Notes: a model not told the origin generated them from the sequence alone. Shown: positions 1 through 8,100, numbered from the stretch's first letter. The stretch: 64,000 nt of DNA from Bacteroidales bacterium UBA5515 (GCA_002423895.1 DIOL01000032.1:1-64000); one strand, 5' to 3'. Numbers and translations are program-made.

Positions 1-11
1 TTTGTGAACAG

Positions 12-47
12 TCTTGATTTTTGCAACTTTTTATCAAGAAAAAGTTG
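12..47. repeat. Overlapping inverted repeats at the left edge
   Basis: Two perfect but mutually exclusive stems can form. CAACTTTTT (24-32) pairs with AAAAAGTTG (39-47), and TCTTGAT (12-18) pairs with ATCAAGA (33-39). The stretch lies downstream of a reverse-strand gene and is followed by a purine-rich tract. It may be a terminator for that strand, but no clean T-run follows, so the role is open. The rest of 1-151 holds no gene: only a degenerate palindrome (72-91) and a CCCCT/AGGGG stem (115-126). Confidence 0.45.
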
Positions 48-71
48 GTAAGAAAAAAGAAAAAAAAGAAA

Positions 72-91
72 GGCGAACATAAGGTCCGCCC
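72..91. repeat. Degenerate copy of a GGGCGAAC palindrome
   Basis: GGCGAAC (72-78) and GTCCGCC (84-90) form an imperfect inverted repeat with one mismatch. The motif matches the arms of the inserted element at 561-657, so this is probably a decayed solitary arm of the same repeat family. Confidence 0.45.
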
Positions 92-151
92 ATCTTTTCA
101 GATTACCCCTCAATCCCCTAAAGGGGAAGAAAGCTTTTAACTTTTAACTCT

Positions 152-1141
152 TCACTTTTCACTTAAAAAGAAGTCTGCAATATCAAGTCCCAATTCTCTC
201 TCTTCCTTTGTTGCTCTTTCTTCCAGCATATTGGATAATTCAATTTTAGAACCTATATTAAGGTTTATTCTCTCTGCCTTACTTTGCCATAGTTCAAAAC
301 ATTTAAGGTCAGCAAAAGCGGTTATTTCACATTTTCTAACAGGATAAATTTTATTTTCTGTCAAATTGTTTAATCCACCTGTTGCCATCCAATTAAAAGA
401 AGGTTGATAAAGCGACATTATTATTGCAGTCTTTTCCGATTCGACTAACATTACAGATTTTTCAGGATATTTAATCAATAAATGTTCTCCAAATAAACAT
501 TGTGTCAGTTGCCAATCATTGGGCAAAATGTTTTGCTTTTTCAATTCTGAATGCACCCATGTAGGGGCGAACCTACGTGTTCGCCCATTTGAATTTATTG
601 AATCTGTTATATTAGGCGAACAACCATTATTGGGCGAACACTCAGGTTCGTCCCTACGGCGTTTACCTGTTTTTGGATCATATTGCATTATCTTACCACT
701 TCTAATTTTATTTTCTTTATCTATATACCAATAAATTACACTATTATCCTTTGTCATTCCAAGTTGATAATCATCAATAATAGTTTTTAATTCATCTTTA
801 TTGAAAATTGATTTAAGGAATGTACCAAAGTTAGAATCTAATCCAAGAGAAAGATTTAGGTATTTTGGGTTAATATAGTTTATGTGTTGAGTAATTGAAT
901 CGTTTATGTGTTTTTCATTTTTATCTTTTAGCTTTTCACTTTCTATGAACTCCACAAAACTACTTCCACAATGATAACAATGTCCAACCTCTTTAGTCCT
1001 ATTCCACGAAAAACAGCGTTTCTTTTGATTGATTGGTTTTCTAAGGTGTGAACATACTGGACAGGTTGAATAATATTCTCCAATTCCTGAGGGAATATTT
1101 ACCTCATATTTCTTTTTATCGGTTAAATTATATAATTCCAT
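152..1141 (-). CDS. DUF6371-type primase-like protein with zinc finger (329 aa)
   Basis: An N-terminal CHC2-like zinc finger is visible (C27-x2-C30 and C55-x2-C58). A toprim-like region follows, with the LVESEKTA motif near residue 230 and a later FADLKCFELW stretch. This is the arrangement of DUF6371 proteins, which in Bacteroidetes accompany replication modules of integrated elements; a primase-like role is inferred. Residues of about 162-194 are unlike the family. They are encoded by a GC-rich palindromic insertion (561-657) that keeps the reading frame, lying between a TGKRR segment and the WVHSEL motif. Its neighbour on the same strand is a RepA-like ATPase. Function after the insertion is untested. 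Confidence 0.7.
   Translation of the reverse strand: MELYNLTDKKKYEVNIPSGIGEYYSTCPVCSHLRKPINQKKRCFSWNRTKEVGHCYHCGSSFVEFIESEKLKDKNEKHINDSITQHINYINPKYLNLSLGLDSNFGTFLKSIFNKDELKTIIDDYQLGMTKDNSVIYWYIDKENKIRSGKIMQYDPKTGKRRRDEPECSPNNGCSPNITDSINSNGRTRRFAPTWVHSELKKQNILPNDWQLTQCLFGEHLLIKYPEKSVMLVESEKTAIIMSLYQPSFNWMATGGLNNLTENKIYPVRKCEITAFADLKCFELWQSKAERINLNIGSKIELSNMLEERATKEERELGLDIADFFLSEK
561..657. mobile_element. 97-bp MITE-like palindromic insertion inside a gene
   Basis: The ends are 26-bp inverted repeats (561-586 and 632-657) that match except for three positions, and each end is itself palindromic (GGGCGAAC/GTTCGCCC). A further partial GGCGAAC lies at 615-621. The element is clearly richer in GC than its surroundings. 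It sits in frame within the DUF6371 gene and adds about 32 codons. Length and end structure suggest a non-autonomous repeat of the REP or MITE kind; no transposase is encoded. No obvious target-site duplication was seen. Confidence 0.7.
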
Positions 1142-1308
1142 GTATATATCTTTTTGTGTTGTAAATCAATTAATAAATATATTTTGTAAACTGTAAACCT
1201 GTAAACTTTCCCTATATATAAAACAAGTTTACATGATTTAATAGTTAATGGGAAACCCCTAATTTGAAAATTATTAGGGGTTATCCTCAATAACTTTGCT
1301 ATTAAAAA

Positions 1309-2502
1309 TTATTCATTTCCATCCTCAACTTCTGTTTCTCCTTCATCTTGTTTGAACTTCTGCTCATAGCTGATAATCTTGTTTCGTATTGCTGAATGTG
1401 ATACTCCGAATACTTCACCAATATTCCTTAAACTCATTCCGTTATTCTTCATCTCAATGATTTTATCATACTCCTGCTTTAAATCGCTTATTTTAGATTC
1501 AGGGACATCGAGCCTATCAAATGGAGTTCGAGTACCTAAACTTTTATAAATTAAATCTTTCGTAAATTCAAAATCAAAACTATCTCTCTTAAATTCTGAA
1601 GGTACATAATTTCCTTTTACCACACAGACATGCTTTTTTTGAGGATTATTAATATTTGATTTAACTTCAAGCAAAAGTCTTAAATATGCTTCAAAAGCTT
1701 GGCTACCAATAGCATTATTCTTAGAAGGATTAAGGATTTCACTAGTCTTTCTGGTATGATGAATAAAGATAATTAAACATCTATGCTTAATTGCAAGTTT
1801 TTGATACTCTGAAAGAACATCCCTAACTTCATTAGCCTTATACATATCTTTTGAACAGACTTGACTATAAGGGTCAATGACAACGAGGTCAGCAGGGTTT
1901 TCAGTCAATCGCTGATCAAGCTCAGCAACAATATTATCGCTAAAGAAGATAAATTCAAGACCTTTTAATTGACTTGCTTCCACCCCTAAAGCCTTAGCTT
2001 GTTTTTTAAACAAAGGAGATATTGCAAATAGATCATCTTCAAGGCTAACATATATAGCTCTATGATATTTTGCATTTACATCAAAATCTAAAAACTTATC
2101 ACTTGCAACTACCATGATACATTGCTGACGAGCCAATGAACTCTTTCCAACATCGCTTGAGCCGAATATGGAAGCTAATCCCACTTGTTGAAAAAGAGGA
2201 GGAATCAACATTGGTACTTCTGTAATACTATTATTGATTAAGTCCTCTCCAGTAGCATATGAAAAATCCATCTCTTCCAATTCCTTTTCAATATCTTGAA
2301 TTTCCTTTTGCATTTCTTCAAATGCTTTTTGCATAGGAGGGAAAAGAGCATTTACTCTTTTCCTTTGCTCATTTTTCTCCTCATGCTTTTTCTTTTCATC
2401 CATTTCTGGATTTTGTTTATTTGTTTCCACGCTAATTTGTGGATTAGCGTTTTTAATTGTTTTGCTAGTTATAGTCTTAGCTGACTTTTGGCTTTTTTCC
2501 AT
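1309..2502 (-). CDS. RepA-like AAA ATPase with C-terminal helix-turn-helix (397 aa)
   Basis: Numbered from the chosen start, it has a charged coiled-coil-like N-terminus (to about 80), Walker A GSSDVGKS (114-121), Walker B LVVID (206-210), a following IIFIHHTRK segment typical of the RecA/DnaB-like AAA_25 (RepA) fold, and a C-terminal helix-turn-helix (about 351-374, NGMSLRNIGEVFGVSHSAI). The start at 2502 was preferred to the ATG 11 codons upstream, because the upstream segment is a hydrophobic run that does not fit and 2502 lies about 70 bp from a -7-like box. It is probably a replicative helicase or initiator ATPase of an integrated element. The end of the adjacent primase-like gene lies beyond 167 bp of AT-rich spacer. 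Confidence 0.75.
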   Translation of the reverse strand: MEKSQKSAKTITSKTIKNANPQISVETNKQNPEMDEKKKHEEKNEQRKRVNALFPPMQKAFEEMQKEIQDIEKELEEMDFSYATGEDLINNSITEVPMLIPPLFQQVGLASIFGSSDVGKSSLARQQCIMVVASDKFLDFDVNAKYHRAIYVSLEDDLFAISPLFKKQAKALGVEASQLKGLEFIFFSDNIVAELDQRLTENPADLVVIDPYSQVCSKDMYKANEVRDVLSEYQKLAIKHRCLIIFIHHTRKTSEILNPSKNNAIGSQAFEAYLRLLLEVKSNINNPQKKHVCVVKGNYVPSEFKRDSFDFEFTKDLIYKSLGTRTPFDRLDVPESKISDLKQEYDKIIEMKNNGMSLRNIGEVFGVSHSAIRNKIISYEQKFKQDEGETEVEDGNE

Positions 2503-2573
2503 TTTTAATATGTAAAAAATTAATAAAAAAAGCAAGAGCTCTCGCTGAGTTAATTATGTTGAACTCAACGATG

Positions 2574-2581
2574 CAAAAATA
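2574..2581 (-). promoter_or_regulatory. Bacteroidetes -7 box for the RepA-like gene
   Basis: Reads TATTTTTG on the reverse strand, matching TAnnTTTG. No convincing -33 TTG is placed 19-21 bp upstream. Confidence 0.4.
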
Positions 2582-2623
2582 AATTCATGGGTAGGGAAAA
2601 AAAAGCCAAGCAAAAACATCTTT

Positions 2624-2654
2624 TTTGCTAATTAAATATATATTTGTATTTTTG
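2624..2654 (+). promoter_or_regulatory. Promoter of the InsA-like gene
   Basis: TTTG at 2624-2627 and TATTTTTG at 2647-2654 are separated by 19 bp, which fits the Bacteroidetes -33/-7 consensus. The ATG follows 17 bp later, so the leader is very short. Confidence 0.55.
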
Positions 2655-2671
2655 TTGGAAATAAATAGATT

Positions 2672-3124
2672 ATGAGATGTCCAAAATGTAATAGTAATAA
2701 TAAAACAAAAGCTGGTTTTGTAGGGAGAAAACAGAGATTTAAATGTAAAGAATGTGGTTGTTTTTTTAGTGTAAAATTTAAATCAACAGCTCTATCTCAT
2801 CTTTATAAAAGAAAAGCTTTACATCTTTACATAGAAGGATTTTCATTTCGTGAAATAGGGAGAATATTAGAAGTGAGTAATGTAAGTATAATGAAATGGA
2901 TAAAAAGTTACGGAGAAGAGATAAAGAAACTTAATAAGGAAGCTAAAACACTATATGAAATAAATATTAATCAAATAGATTTTAATTTTATTTCCTCGCA
3001 TGGTCATCCTTCTCGCTCATTTACTTCTATTCCTTCAGATGTACTAATTATTGGAATGGATAGAAAATATATAAATTCATGTAGATATAGAAAGGAGGAT
3101 ATTAAGAAAAATAACAAGGAATAA
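2672..3124 (+). CDS. IS1 InsA-like zinc-ribbon/helix-turn-helix protein, no catalytic domain (150 aa)
   Basis: The first 100 or so residues resemble the N-terminus of IS1-family transposases: a zinc ribbon (C3-x2-C6 and C26-x2-C29) and then a helix-turn-helix (FSFREIGRILEVSNVSIMKWI, about 57-77). The DDE catalytic half that should start with a D-E-M-H-type motif is missing. The last 50 residues are unlike the family. It has its own good promoter and an intact frame, so it may be a truncated transposase or a domesticated DNA-binding protein. No terminal inverted repeats were recognised around it, and 3125-3321 holds nothing recognisable. Confidence 0.6.
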   Translation: MRCPKCNSNNKTKAGFVGRKQRFKCKECGCFFSVKFKSTALSHLYKRKALHLYIEGFSFREIGRILEVSNVSIMKWIKSYGEEIKKLNKEAKTLYEININQIDFNFISSHGHPSRSFTSIPSDVLIIGMDRKYINSCRYRKEDIKKNNKE

Positions 3125-3321
3125 TTGATAAGAATAAATCGCTTAAAATTGGTCTTATTTAATATATATTTAGTTATCAAGGCAAAAAATATTTAAATTA
3201 TATGTGACCTAAACACAAAAATAAAGTAGTAAAAACTAATTTCTATATTATCTTTTAATCTGTATTACTATGCATTAGACAAATTAGAATTAATAAAAAA
3301 GAAAACAACCATTTTTTAGCA

Positions 3322-5349
3322 TCAACTCATATCTAATCCAATAATATCTTCATTAATTTTTTCTCCTTTATAAACTGAGTTTTCTAATTTAATTTTTGTT
3401 TTTTCATCATATATATTTTCAGCCAATTCATCTTTTAAATCTGAAAGGAAATAATAATTATTTGAGCTATCATCTTCATCTCCTTCTTCTTCAAGATTAG
3501 TTTTGTCAAAAATAGTCTTTATATTTCTTGTTATATATAATTCATCCTTTGCTCTTGTAAGTGCAACATATAAAACCCTTCTTTCTTCTTCAATTTCATC
3601 TTCACCACTTAAAATGCTTAACTTATTGGGGAAAGCTCCAACTGATACATTAATAACATAGCAAATTTTTGCTTCTAATCCTTTTGCAGAATGAATTGTC
3701 GATAAAATTACTTTATCTTCATTATCTACTCCTTCTGTTATGCTTTCTTCTAATTGAGGATCTAAAATGTATTCAGCAATAAATTCACTAATTGATGTAT
3801 GTTTATTAGCAAGAAGAGCTAAAATTGTGAAATCATTTTTCCTTTTATCCCAATTATTTTTATAACTTCTTTCAAGAGTTTCTTCCATGAATTTCAAACA
3901 ATTGAGTATTGCTTTAGAAGGACTATTTTTATAATTAGAAATGTTTTCAAGTGTTAAATATAATGCATTATCTTTTAAATGTTCATTTTTGAGAATTTCT
4001 ATACATTCCTCCAATGTTTTTACATTTAATATCTTGTCAACTATTTTGGTTGCTGTAACGTCACCAACTTTATCCCATAGCAACAAATATCTCATCCAAG
4101 CTATCTCATCATATATATTATCTATTATTCTTAAGCAACTTAATACATCTCTTATGTGTGCAGACTTAAATAAGGTTGTTCCTCCAAAGAACTTGTATGG
4201 TACTTTTTTTGATATTAGTTCAGCTTCAATGTTCCTACTTGCAAATGCTGACCTTGTTAAAATTAAATGTTCATTATAAGGAATATTATCAGTTACTTTA
4301 TTTTCTATAATATCATTAACTATCCATTCAGCTTCATCATAATTATTAGTGAAATTCATTATTTTTGGCATTTTCCCACTACCTCTAACTCCCTTAAGGT
4401 GTTTATCATAAGCTAATTTTGATGAATTTAAAAGCCAGTTAGATAAATCTAAAATTTCTTGAGTAGAGCGATAATTATCTTCAAGTTTTTGAACTTCTGA
4501 ATTCGGCATTCTTTCTTTCCACATATGAACATTTCTAAAGTCTGCACCTCTAAAACCATATATTGATTGAGCATCATCACCTACACAAAAGAGATTACTG
4601 TTTTCTTGAAAACACATAAGCAATTCCCATTGTAATGGATTTGTATCTTGCATCTCATCCACTAATATATGTTTATATTTAGATGAAATAAAATCTCTTG
4701 CTTGTTTATTCTTAGATAAACCAGTTGCCACAACATCTAATATATCATCATAATCAAGATATTTTCTTTCGATTTTTCTTTCTTGATACTTAGTGAATAT
4801 TTCTCTTAAAAAAGGTAAATGTTCTTTAATTTCATTGTTTGCACTTTCATCATTTCTGCCAAACAATATTAATTTACGTACAGATTCAGTTAAATTCAAT
4901 CTTGTATTTCTTGCAAATGAATATAAATCTAAAAGAATACTTGGAGTTAGTTTTTTAGTATCAATTGACTTTTTAGTTCTTCCATATATTAATTTGAAAA
5001 TAGCAATTTGATCATCTCTATCTATAACAGTATAGTTTGAATGAGAAAAAACATTAGGATTAGATTTAATTAAATCCATGCACCAACTATGAAAAGTTGA
5101 GCCATTCAATTGTTTTATTTGAGTATTTGATGCAAGATTGCTTACTCTCCAAACAATTTCATTTGCTGATTTTTTTGTAAAAGAAAGAATTTGTATTTGA
5201 GTAGGGTCAACACCTTGATTTATTAAATATGCAGCTCTACTAATTATAGTATGTGTTTTACCAGTTCCAGCTCCAGCTAATACTAATAAATGTTTTCCAT
5301 TAAATTCAACAGCTTTCTTTTGATTAGGATTGAGGGTATCTGAACTCAT
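3322..5349 (-). CDS. UvrD/PcrA-type superfamily 1 DNA helicase (675 aa)
   Basis: All SF1A helicase motifs are present in order: Q-motif LNPNQKKAV, Walker A AGAGTGKT (25-32), motif Ia ILSFTKKSANE, motif II LVDEMQDTN (about 230), motif III VGDDAQSIYGFRGA (about 256), motif V STIHSAKGLEAK (about 550) and motif VI RRVLYVALTRAKDELYI (about 590). It would unwind DNA 3'-5' in repair or replication-fork processing. It is somewhat short and divergent compared with housekeeping UvrD (about 720-780 aa), and motif II has DEMQD in place of DExQD, so it may be an accessory paralogue. It is monocistronic. Confidence 0.85.
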   Translation of the reverse strand: MSSDTLNPNQKKAVEFNGKHLLVLAGAGTGKTHTIISRAAYLINQGVDPTQIQILSFTKKSANEIVWRVSNLASNTQIKQLNGSTFHSWCMDLIKSNPNVFSHSNYTVIDRDDQIAIFKLIYGRTKKSIDTKKLTPSILLDLYSFARNTRLNLTESVRKLILFGRNDESANNEIKEHLPFLREIFTKYQERKIERKYLDYDDILDVVATGLSKNKQARDFISSKYKHILVDEMQDTNPLQWELLMCFQENSNLFCVGDDAQSIYGFRGADFRNVHMWKERMPNSEVQKLEDNYRSTQEILDLSNWLLNSSKLAYDKHLKGVRGSGKMPKIMNFTNNYDEAEWIVNDIIENKVTDNIPYNEHLILTRSAFASRNIEAELISKKVPYKFFGGTTLFKSAHIRDVLSCLRIIDNIYDEIAWMRYLLLWDKVGDVTATKIVDKILNVKTLEECIEILKNEHLKDNALYLTLENISNYKNSPSKAILNCLKFMEETLERSYKNNWDKRKNDFTILALLANKHTSISEFIAEYILDPQLEESITEGVDNEDKVILSTIHSAKGLEAKICYVINVSVGAFPNKLSILSGEDEIEEERRVLYVALTRAKDELYITRNIKTIFDKTNLEEEGDEDDSSNNYYFLSDLKDELAENIYDEKTKIKLENSVYKGEKINEDIIGLDMS

Positions 5350-5369
5350 ATGTGTCGGTTTTTATTTCA

Positions 5370-5377
5370 CAAAGATA
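5370..5377 (-). promoter_or_regulatory. -7 box for the UvrD-like gene
   Basis: TATCTTTG on the reverse strand, 20 bp upstream of the start codon. No good -33 element is seen. Confidence 0.4.
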
Positions 5378-5548
5378 ATATAAATTATTGTTAAGATGTA
5401 TTTACAATCCGATACTTAATTAAATAATAAAGATAATATACCCTAAAGATATTAAAGTGTGGGAATGCTTATCAACTTTGTTGCTTTGCAAAGCAAAATT
5501 TAATCTATCATTTTGGAAATGTTCTGGGACACAAATTTCCTTCTCTTA

Positions 5549-5578
5549 TTGAATGAGTGAATTTTTTTTGTATTTTTG
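5549..5578 (+). promoter_or_regulatory. Promoter of the small lipoprotein gene
   Basis: TTG (5549-5551) and TATTTTTG (5571-5578) are 19 bp apart, a good Bacteroidetes promoter match. Confidence 0.5.
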
Positions 5579-5620
5579 CTCTCATAATTAACCTTATTTT
5601 CAGTCATAAATACTTTATAT

Positions 5621-5977
5621 ATGAAAAAACTATTCCTTATTTTAGCTTTAACAGTATTTAGTTCCTTTGCTTTTGTTTCTTGCGATTATGAAGAAGAGAA
5701 TGAAATGGAGGATACTGTGTGGTCTGCTCCTTTTGGAAATGATGTTCTTTGGATAGAGTTTACTTCGGATAATCAATTTGAAGATTATACTACTGACCCG
5801 CGTGGGAATTATATGCATGAGGATGATGGTTATGGCACGTATGAATATGACCATGATTATGTAACTTTTATAACACATGACAGTCCATTTCCTTTTGATT
5901 TTGCAAAGGTTGAGGGAAATGAAATGACGGTGGTTTACAAATCGGGTTATACGCTGGTTTTTAATAGAGAATATTAA
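5621..5977 (+). CDS. Small acidic lipoprotein (118 aa)
   Basis: It has a signal peptide ending in a lipobox, FVSC, with the lipidated cysteine at 21. Directly after the cysteine comes a strongly acidic run (D-Y-E-E-E-N-E). In Bacteroidetes an acidic patch just after the cysteine acts as a lipoprotein export signal to the cell surface, so surface exposure is plausible. The remainder is short, acidic and probably beta-rich (WIEFTSDNQFEDY, YTLVFNREY), in the style of lipocalin-like or DUF4488-like lipoproteins. I do not recognise a specific family. It is monocistronic with its own promoter. Confidence 0.7.
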   Translation: MKKLFLILALTVFSSFAFVSCDYEEENEMEDTVWSAPFGNDVLWIEFTSDNQFEDYTTDPRGNYMHEDDGYGTYEYDHDYVTFITHDSPFPFDFAKVEGNEMTVVYKSGYTLVFNREY

Positions 5978-6011
5978 AGTGTGGGATAATATAAATTAAG
6001 ACTTCCCCCTC

Positions 6012-6150
6012 TTAATCCTTCTCTTTTTCTTCTTTCTTCTTTTTCGAAGAGGCAATTATAATAAGGAATAACATTGCTATGGCTATCCACACTGCATTTA
6101 GCCCACTTTGATAATTTCCTGTTGCTTCTAATATGATTAATTGACATAAC
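6012..6150 (-). pseudogene. C-terminal relic of an MFS-type transporter
   Basis: Reading the reverse strand, the last 45 or so codons before the stop at 6012-6014 encode LEATGNYQSGLNAVWIAM, a hydrophobic helix and a lysine-rich tail (SSKKKKEEKEKD). This is the layout of the last loop, helix and cytoplasmic tail of a major-facilitator permease. No start codon or upstream domains exist. It lies next to another relic (6172-6233), so this is a deletion scar. Family assignment rests on a short segment. Confidence 0.45.
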
Positions 6151-6171
6151 TGAATATGTTTCCTGCTCTTA

Positions 6172-6233
6172 TTTCTCTGCTTGGCTTACAAAACCAAAGA
6201 GCAAAAGTAAAAGTGTCAGGGCTAATTTTTCAT
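6172..6233 (-). pseudogene. Frameshifted signal-peptide relic
   Basis: From ATG at 6233 the reverse strand reads ATGAAAAATTAG. Adding one base to the A-run would give a signal peptide of the form MKKLALTLLLLLFGFVSQA. It lies at the same short distance after a CTAAAGCT junction as the tandem paralogues upstream, so it looks like the broken start of a further secreted-protein gene, joined to the MFS relic. Confidence 0.45.
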
Positions 6234-6237
6234 AGCT

Positions 6238-6771
6238 TTAGAGTTCCTTAAAGGTAAACATTGATTTATGCATTAGGTCTTTATTTGATTCATAGTTTTC
6301 TTTGAATGTAAAGCTCATTATTTCGTAGTAGGTGTCTTTACCCTCAATAAATAGAGAAATGTGTTTGATATCATCGCCATTAACTCTCATATTTTTTGCA
6401 GTGTAAATTGCTTTCATTCCATTAACAAGGGTGTCTTTGTACTCAAAACCATAACAATCTTTATTATTCATATAATACTTATCCAACATGTAAACATATC
6501 CATCAAGATTATTTGTGACTTTTTCAGGTACAAAATTAGTATCTATTACTGTTTGAAAGAATTGCTTTGTTTCTACTTTAATACTTATATAGTAATGTCT
6601 TTTTACATCTTCGTAATAAAATATTCCTTGATCTTGATATTCTTTATTTGGGGTTAGAAATGTAGGTATTACAATGGAATATAAATTGTCAACCTTAATA
6701 GTTTGTAATTCTTCCTGAGCTATTGCTGAAAGTGATATTGCAAGGGCTAATAATAATAAGATTTTTTTCAT
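6238..6771 (-). CDS. Secreted protein of unknown function, tandem paralogue 3 (177 aa)
   Basis: It has a cleavable signal peptide (ALAISLSAIAQ, cut near residue 18) and a mature domain of about 160 aa. Features shared with the next two genes are IKV(x)xLYSI(x)(x)PTFL near residue 25-40, a central DTLVNGMKAIY, a GKDTYYEI segment and the C-terminal SMFTFKEL. The layout recalls PsbP/Mog1-like small secreted domains, but I do not recognise a named family. It is the last of three head-to-tail copies, with only 3 bp to its neighbour, so it is co-transcribed. Copies differ widely in sequence, so the duplication is old. Confidence 0.7.
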   Translation of the reverse strand: MKKILLLLALAISLSAIAQEELQTIKVDNLYSIVIPTFLTPNKEYQDQGIFYYEDVKRHYYISIKVETKQFFQTVIDTNFVPEKVTNNLDGYVYMLDKYYMNNKDCYGFEYKDTLVNGMKAIYTAKNMRVNGDDIKHISLFIEGKDTYYEIMSFTFKENYESNKDLMHKSMFTFKEL

Positions 6772-6774
6772 TGC

Positions 6775-7311
6775 TTAGAGTTCTTTAAAGGAAAACATTG
6801 ATTGTTCAATTATATCTTTATGGGAATTATAATTTTCATTCAAAATCCAAGAATTTATTTGATAATATGTATCTTTTCCTTCAACATATAGAGAAATTAT
6901 TTTGTAATCAAAACCTTCTGTTCTTTTATTATAAGTATAGGAAATAGCCTTCATCCCATTTACAATGGTGTCTTTCTTCCTAAAAGCATAACATAAAGAA
7001 TAATCCAATGATGTTTGATCTATCATATCAAAATAACCTTTAATATCCTTTGTAAATGATTTATATTCTACATTAAAATCAACTAAATTATGAATGGTTT
7101 GCTTTGTTTGTTCAGTTACTTTAACATAATATGATTTTTCATAGCTCATATACATTAAAGAAGCTTCATTATTATTGTCATGGGTTGGAACTAAAAATGA
7201 AGGTAATGAAATGGAATATAAATCATATACTTTAATGGTTTGAAAGTCTTCCTGGCTGATTGCTGAAATGGATATAGCAAGGGCTAATAGAATAATTAGT
7301 AATTTTTTCAT
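6775..7311 (-). CDS. Secreted protein of unknown function, tandem paralogue 2 (178 aa)
   Basis: The signal peptide (LALAISISAIS, then QEDFQTIKV) and ending (SMFSFKEL) match its neighbours. Conserved inner segments are YSISLPSFLVPT, DTIVNGMKAI, EGFDYKIISLYVEGKDTYYQI. It is closer to copy 1 than to copy 3 (for instance the shared KRAEGFDYK/KRTEGFDYK region). The three genes form an operon with gaps of 3 and 4 bp. No catalytic motif is visible. The mature protein is probably periplasmic or outer-membrane associated. Confidence 0.7.
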   Translation of the reverse strand: MKKLLIILLALAISISAISQEDFQTIKVYDLYSISLPSFLVPTHDNNNEASLMYMSYEKSYYVKVTEQTKQTIHNLVDFNVEYKSFTKDIKGYFDMIDQTSLDYSLCYAFRKKDTIVNGMKAISYTYNKRTEGFDYKIISLYVEGKDTYYQINSWILNENYNSHKDIIEQSMFSFKEL

Positions 7312-7315
7312 AGCT

Positions 7316-7855
7316 TTAGAGTTCCTTAAAGGTAAATAGTGATTTTTCCATAATATCTTTCAAAGAATCAAAATACTCATCAAAAATCCATACTGAAACT
7401 TGATAATATGTATTCTTTCCTTCAACATAAATAATATTTACTTTGTAGTCAAAACCTTCTGCTCTTTTATTCAATGAATAGTAAATAGTCTTCATTCCAT
7501 TAACAATGGTTTCTTTCTTTTCAAAGCCATAGGTATCGCAATAATCACTTGCAAATTGATCCACCAAGTTAAAATAACCTTTAATATCTTTTGTAAAATT
7601 TTCACCCAGATCGACAGTGTCAAATATATCATGAACACTTTTCTTTGACTCTTCAAGAACTTTGAAAAAATATAATGTATCTGCATTTTCATATTGTATG
7701 GTTGCAGTAGAGTCTAAGTCTTCTGTTGTTGGAGTTAGAAATGAAGGTAATGAAATTGAGAACTTTTCTTTAACTTTTATGGTTTGAAAGTCTTGCTGGC
7801 TCATTGCTGAAATGGATATTGCAAGGGCTAATAGAATAAAAAGAAGTTTTTTCAT
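7316..7855 (-). CDS. Secreted protein of unknown function, tandem paralogue 1 (179 aa)
   Basis: First gene of the three-copy array. It has a signal peptide (AISISAMSQ), the FSISLPSFLTPT segment, ETIVNGMKTIYYSL, the GKNTYYQV segment and the C-terminal SLFTFKEL. It is transcribed from a -7 box about 60 bp upstream. The function is unknown; the steady length and fixed C-terminal FKEL suggest one compact domain kept under selection. Confidence 0.7.
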   Translation of the reverse strand: MKKLLFILLALAISISAMSQQDFQTIKVKEKFSISLPSFLTPTTEDLDSTATIQYENADTLYFFKVLEESKKSVHDIFDTVDLGENFTKDIKGYFNLVDQFASDYCDTYGFEKKETIVNGMKTIYYSLNKRAEGFDYKVNIIYVEGKNTYYQVSVWIFDEYFDSLKDIMEKSLFTFKEL

Positions 7856-7915
7856 TGTTCTATATTTGTTCTGTTATTAATTTTCTTTGTTTTATTAATG
7901 GATAGTTTATTGTTG

Positions 7916-7923
7916 CAAAGGTA
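7916..7923 (-). promoter_or_regulatory. -7 box for the three-paralogue operon
   Basis: TACCTTTG on the reverse strand, matching TAnnTTTG. The divergent spacer 7856-8165 otherwise shows only AT-rich sequence and the forward promoter below. Confidence 0.4.
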
Positions 7924-8067
7924 TATAATAAAATTATATATAAAAAAATTATGTCAAAATTTAAATCTTAACTGACTCAAGTTGTTTGAGATTGGAAAAT
8001 CTATCCAAAACCTATATGTAAAGGAAAGGTTATATTTGTATATATATTTAAAAACATTTTCCAATTT

Positions 8068-8100
8068 TTGCTTTTATTTTCATAACTTATTGTAAGTTTG
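8068..8100 (+). promoter_or_regulatory. Promoter of the T9SS cargo operon
   Basis: TTG (8068-8070) and TAAGTTTG (8093-8100), spaced 22 bp, precede the first cargo gene by about 65 bp. Confidence 0.4.

Noticed and set aside
2296..2484. 62-aa forward frame opposite the RepA-like gene
   Set aside because: It is the complement of the lysine-rich coding region of the ATPase; no promoter or family.
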